Assembly (NCBI RefSeq): GCF_014202695.1
Contig: NZ_JACHHH010000002.1
Coordinates: 248,001 to 312,000, forward strand
Length of the DNA: 64,000 nt
Source: Oribacterium sinus
Lineage (GTDB): Bacteria; Bacillota; Clostridia; Lachnospirales; Lachnospiraceae
Direction of reading: 5' to 3'
Each line of letters opens with the position of its first letter. Positions within the stretch are counted from its first letter, which is position 1. This document shows positions 61,432 to 64,000 of the stretch, piece by piece. A program made the translations under genes and the position numbers. The notes below the pieces were generated by a model that saw only the letters and a program-made list of their open reading frames with translations, had not been told where the DNA came from and searched no databases.

Positions 61432-62283
61432 ATGGCAGAAATTCAAGGTGTTTCTTCCGCAACCAGTCCCTATGAAAAGGCGACTTACAGTGCGAAGTCA
61501 AACGATAAAAATACATTATCCATCGAGAGCTACTTTAAGCTCTTGTCCGCCCAGCTTGCAAACCAGGACATGACCAGTCCTATGGACAACAGCGAGATGA
61601 TGGCGCAGATGACACAGATGGCCATGGTACAAAGCTTAGGAACCATGACTACCAATATGAAGCAGGAAATGGCTTTGACCAAAACCAGCTATTTGGCAGG
61701 TTTAATCGGTAAGGAGGTTTCCGCAAAGGTTCCGGAGGCGGAGCAAAAAGCAAAACCCGATGCGCCTAAGGAAAAATCCGGCGTAATTGCTTCCGTAAAC
61801 CTTACGGGAGATGAACCCAGCTTCCGTTTACAGGGAGATGTTACAGACTATCCTTTGGAAAGTCTTTTGATGGTACGTCAGGCAGGAGCTGCTTCGGAAA
61901 GCTCTACTACCGGTTCTGCTGTAACAGTAACCGGCACAGGCACAACAGCACCCGGCGCAAGTACAACAGCACCCGGTGCAACAAGCTCCACAAGCGGCAG
62001 CACAGCCAGCCCTTCCGCAGCAACAGCAGGAAGTGCTACAGCGGCAGCTGCAGCTTCTACTGTCGGTGCAGGTGCAGCAGGAACAACAGGCAGTGCCTCT
62101 ACAGCAAGCCCTGCAACAGGCAGCGCTTCTGTACCCGCAACAACAGGAACAACAGCTAGCGCCAATCCGGCAGGAAGCTCCGTTCCCCCTGCGGTAGCAT
62201 CAAGCAGTGCAAGCTCCTCCGAGGTAGGCCCCCATGTGGCTATCCTTGAAAGAGAAGCGGCAGCTCACTCTGCAAGCAATTAG
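61432..62283 (+). CDS. flgD: Flagellar hook cap protein FlgD with unusual low-complexity tail
   Basis: 283 aa. FlgD core: SYFKLLSAQLANQDMTSPMDNSEMMAQMTQMAMVQSLGTMTTNM and YLAGLIGKEV; then a short Tudor-like beta segment (GVIASVNLTGDEPSFRLQG). After ~residue 148 an Ala/Ser/Thr/Gly/Pro-rich stretch of about 115 residues runs nearly to the end (GTTAPGASTTAPGATSSTSG type), in place of the usual C-terminal Ig-like/Tudor pair. ATG at 61432 follows AAGGAGAAGAT. Confidence 0.88.
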   Translation: MAEIQGVSSATSPYEKATYSAKSNDKNTLSIESYFKLLSAQLANQDMTSPMDNSEMMAQMTQMAMVQSLGTMTTNMKQEMALTKTSYLAGLIGKEVSAKVPEAEQKAKPDAPKEKSGVIASVNLTGDEPSFRLQGDVTDYPLESLLMVRQAGAASESSTTGSAVTVTGTGTTAPGASTTAPGATSSTSGSTASPSAATAGSATAAAAASTVGAGAAGTTGSASTASPATGSASVPATTGTTASANPAGSSVPPAVASSSASSSEVGPHVAILEREAAAHSASN

Positions 62284-62309
62284 AATTAAAATTTAATTTT
62301 TATTTCTTT

Positions 62310-62336
62310 TATAGATTTGAGAAACTTAGCCGATAA
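62310..62336 (+). promoter_or_regulatory. Possible sigma-28 (SigD) promoter before flgE
   Basis: GCCGATAA at 62329-62336, a perfect SigD -10, with TATA (consensus TAAA) at 62310-62313, a 15-base spacer. It would give flgE and later genes a separate late flagellar promoter. A hairpin GTTTCAAATG/CATT...TTCAAAC region follows in the leader. Confidence 0.55.
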
Positions 62337-62412
62337 TAAGGAGTAAGTTTCAAATGCGCAAAAAGCGCCATTCATTTTTCAAACTCACCAGTTGAGGAAA
62401 GGACAAGAATAT

Positions 62413-63432
62413 ATGTTAAGAGCAATGGATTCTGCAGTAGCAGGTTTGAGAGCACATCAGAACAAGTTAGACGTTATCGGTAACAACATCGCCAATGTTA
62501 ACACTTTCGGATTTAAGTCTCAGGGATATAGCTTTAAGGATACAATGTATCAGACATCCAGTACTTCTTCAGGAGGAAAGCAGGAAGCCAGCGGTAATGC
62601 TACCATCGGTGGTGCAAACCCCGCTCAGTACGGATACGGTTCCTTAACCGGGTCAATTGCCACTGACTTTACTTCCAGTACACCATCCTATGTGGGAGGC
62701 TTCAATGCTTCCATCAACGGATCCGGATTCTTTGTAACCAGCGCATCCAATAAGGAAGTTACCCTGGATCCTGCAAATACAAAGACCACAACCGCAGAGA
62801 TGAAGAAGAACAACTTTGCATACACCCGTGTAGGTCAGTTCTCTGTAGATGCAAACGGATATATTGTAGATGCAAACCACAACTTCGTATACGGCTTCCA
62901 GCCTGACTCTTTGACAGAGCCTACCAAGTACGGAGACGGCGGAAAGAAGCTGGTTGCCCTTCGTGCACCTGCAGCTGACAATACCGGAGCGGTAGCTTTA
63001 ACCGGTAGCCCTGTATTTACAGGTTTTGCAGCACAGCTTAAGTCCGTAGAAATCGGTGCAGACGGAATTGTTAAGGGAATTATCGATAATAAGACTCCGG
63101 GAACCGGTGGAGCACCTGCACAGGTTACATCCACATCCATCGTTTTAGGAAAGGTAGCAGTTGCTTCCTTCCAGAACCAGGAAGGTTTGACCAAGGCGGG
63201 AAACAACACCTTTAATGCAGGAGTAGGAGATAACACAGGATACATTTCCGCAACCATGCCCGGTGAGGGTTCCACCCCTACCTTGATGGCCGGATATTTG
63301 GAAGCATCCAACGTTGACTTGGCAAAGGAATTCTCTGACATGATTACCACACAGAGAGGTTTCCAGGCTAACTCCAAGATCATTACCGTATCTGATGAAG
63401 TTCTTCAGGAACTGGTAAATATGAAGAGATAA
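62413..63432 (+). CDS. flgE: Flagellar hook protein FlgE
   Basis: 339 aa. N-terminal flagellar rod motif AVAGLRAHQNKLDVIGNNIANVNTFGFKSQGYSF, middle NGSGFFVTS, and the C-terminal SNVDLAKEFSDMITTQRGFQANSKIITVSDEVLQELVNMKR. Builds the hook. ATG at 62413; AAAGGA lies about ten bases before. Confidence 0.95.
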   Translation: MLRAMDSAVAGLRAHQNKLDVIGNNIANVNTFGFKSQGYSFKDTMYQTSSTSSGGKQEASGNATIGGANPAQYGYGSLTGSIATDFTSSTPSYVGGFNASINGSGFFVTSASNKEVTLDPANTKTTTAEMKKNNFAYTRVGQFSVDANGYIVDANHNFVYGFQPDSLTEPTKYGDGGKKLVALRAPAADNTGAVALTGSPVFTGFAAQLKSVEIGADGIVKGIIDNKTPGTGGAPAQVTSTSIVLGKVAVASFQNQEGLTKAGNNTFNAGVGDNTGYISATMPGEGSTPTLMAGYLEASNVDLAKEFSDMITTQRGFQANSKIITVSDEVLQELVNMKR

Positions 63433-63550
63433 AACATAAGCTAAGGCTTTCCTGAGTTGGAAAACAGAATAGATTGCTTCTGAAAAGAAGAAAAATCCAT
63501 TTCCAACAAAGGAAGGCTTCTGCTGTGTAAGTAGACGAAAGGAGGAAATC

Positions 63551-63796
63551 ATGATACGCCTAACAAAATTAAACGGGGAAGAAGTGTTTTTGAATTATTT
63601 TCAAATCCTTTACATTCGCCGCATTCCGGAAACCAAGGTAAAGCTGGCAAACGGAGATTTCTATCTGGTAAGAGATAGTGTGGAGTCAATTATTGAACAG
63701 GTTCAGGGTTTCCTAAGAAAGTGTCTTACTTTTGAGGATAAATTTCATGAGGGAGAAGACGTACATGAAATTAAGGGGAAAGAAAGAGAAGCTTAG
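63551..63796 (+). CDS. flbD: FlbD family flagellar protein
   Basis: 81 aa: MIRLTKLNGEEVFLN, the FlbD/SwrD opening, then KVKLANGDFYLVRDSVESIIEQV. SwrD of B. subtilis raises motor torque by increasing stator availability. Located between flgE and motA as in other Firmicutes. AAAGGAGGAAATC before the ATG. Confidence 0.93.
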   Translation: MIRLTKLNGEEVFLNYFQILYIRRIPETKVKLANGDFYLVRDSVESIIEQVQGFLRKCLTFEDKFHEGEDVHEIKGKEREA

Positions 63797-63834
63797 GAAG
63801 AGCGAGTAGGAAGCAAGGAGGCTAGTCAATAAGT

Positions 63835-64000
63835 ATGGACATTTCAATGTTATTAGGCTGGATTATCGCTATTGCCTTAATCATTAGTGGTATTACCATG
63901 CCGAAGTTGGGGAACTTCTGGGATGCACCCAGTGCCCTGATCGTAGTTGGAGGAACAATAGCGGCGTTAATCGCCTGCTACCCATTCCGAATCATTAAGG
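63835..64000 (+). CDS. motA: Flagellar motor stator protein MotA, N-terminal part (cut by window)
   Basis: Begins MDISMLLGWIIAIALIISG then PSALIVVGGTIAALIACYP, matching the first two membrane segments of MotA, H+ or Na+ channel of the stator. The gene runs past 64000. AAGGAGG lies about 13 bases from the ATG, longer than usual. Confidence 0.85.
   Translation, partial: MDISMLLGWIIAIALIISGITMPKLGNFWDAPSALIVVGGTIAALIACYPFRIIK

Noticed and set aside
61976-62197. Gln-rich 73-codon frame inside flgD
   Set aside because: Alternative frame of the low-complexity tail of flgD.

Overview
The window looks like the chromosome of a motile, anaerobic Firmicute of the family Lachnospiraceae. Oribacterium or a close relative is my best guess, an inference from gene content and style, not from any search. 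Signs are strong AGGAGG ribosome sites, TTGACA/TATAAT promoters, TTG and GTG starts, choline-binding-type (CW) surface repeats, c-di-GMP-I riboswitches, a membrane pyrophosphatase, iron-sulfur L-serine dehydratase, and a clostridial flagellar operon. No rRNA, tRNA, intact IS element or CRISPR array was recognised.

Layout. 1-6.3 kb: signal peptidase II, membrane pyrophosphatase, then a serine module (Na+/serine symporter, sdaAB, sdaAA). 6.3-15.5 kb: envelope genes (L,D-transpeptidase, YczE-like membrane protein, NlpC/P60, GH25 lysozyme with CW repeats, a second CW protein, a secreted metallo-beta-lactamase-fold protein). 15.6-20.3 kb: 23S rRNA uracil methyltransferase, YkvI-like protein, superoxide dismutase, and a minus-strand stress cluster (CsbD, CsbD-like with a membrane segment, GlsB/YeaQ). 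20.5-25.4 kb: thiamine salvage operon behind a TPP riboswitch. 25.5-26.3 kb: a type III toxin-antitoxin locus with a repeat RNA antitoxin and a frameshifted toxin. 26.4-30.4 kb: FbpABC-like transporter. 30.8-37.4 kb: LacI-regulated sugar operon with GH4 enzyme and PfkB kinase but no ATPase. 37.6-39.2 kb: AAA ATPase plus TOPRIM-like pair, a defence-system candidate. 39.3-43 kb: PaaI thioesterase, a large surface protein, class B sortase. 43.5-44.5 kb: tandem c-di-GMP riboswitches in front of a secreted CAP-domain gene. 44.7-49.8 kb: a small paralogous domain family, a solute-binding lipoprotein, then a polar amino acid ABC transporter behind a poly-cysteine leader peptide and terminator. 50-53.9 kb: EAL protein with degenerate GGDEF and a chemotaxis receptor. 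54.5 kb to the end: fliE-fliF-fliG-fliH-fliI-fliJ-fliK-flgD-flgE-flbD-motA, the last cut by the window edge.

How it fits together. Amino acids are an evident substrate: serine is imported and deaminated to pyruvate, and a probable cystine importer is controlled by cysteine supply. c-di-GMP links the EAL phosphodiesterase, the flagellar genes and the riboswitch-controlled CAP protein. Between genes there are several families of structured or tandem repeats. A 247-bp multi-hairpin element has a shorter relative 24 kb away, with what look like compensatory stem changes. A small palindrome occurs about four times.

Most worth a second look: the broken type III toxin-antitoxin locus, the AAA/TOPRIM pair, the cysteine attenuator, the double c-di-GMP leader with its extra upstream hairpin, the structured repeat family, and interlaced complementary segments in the GH25 leader.
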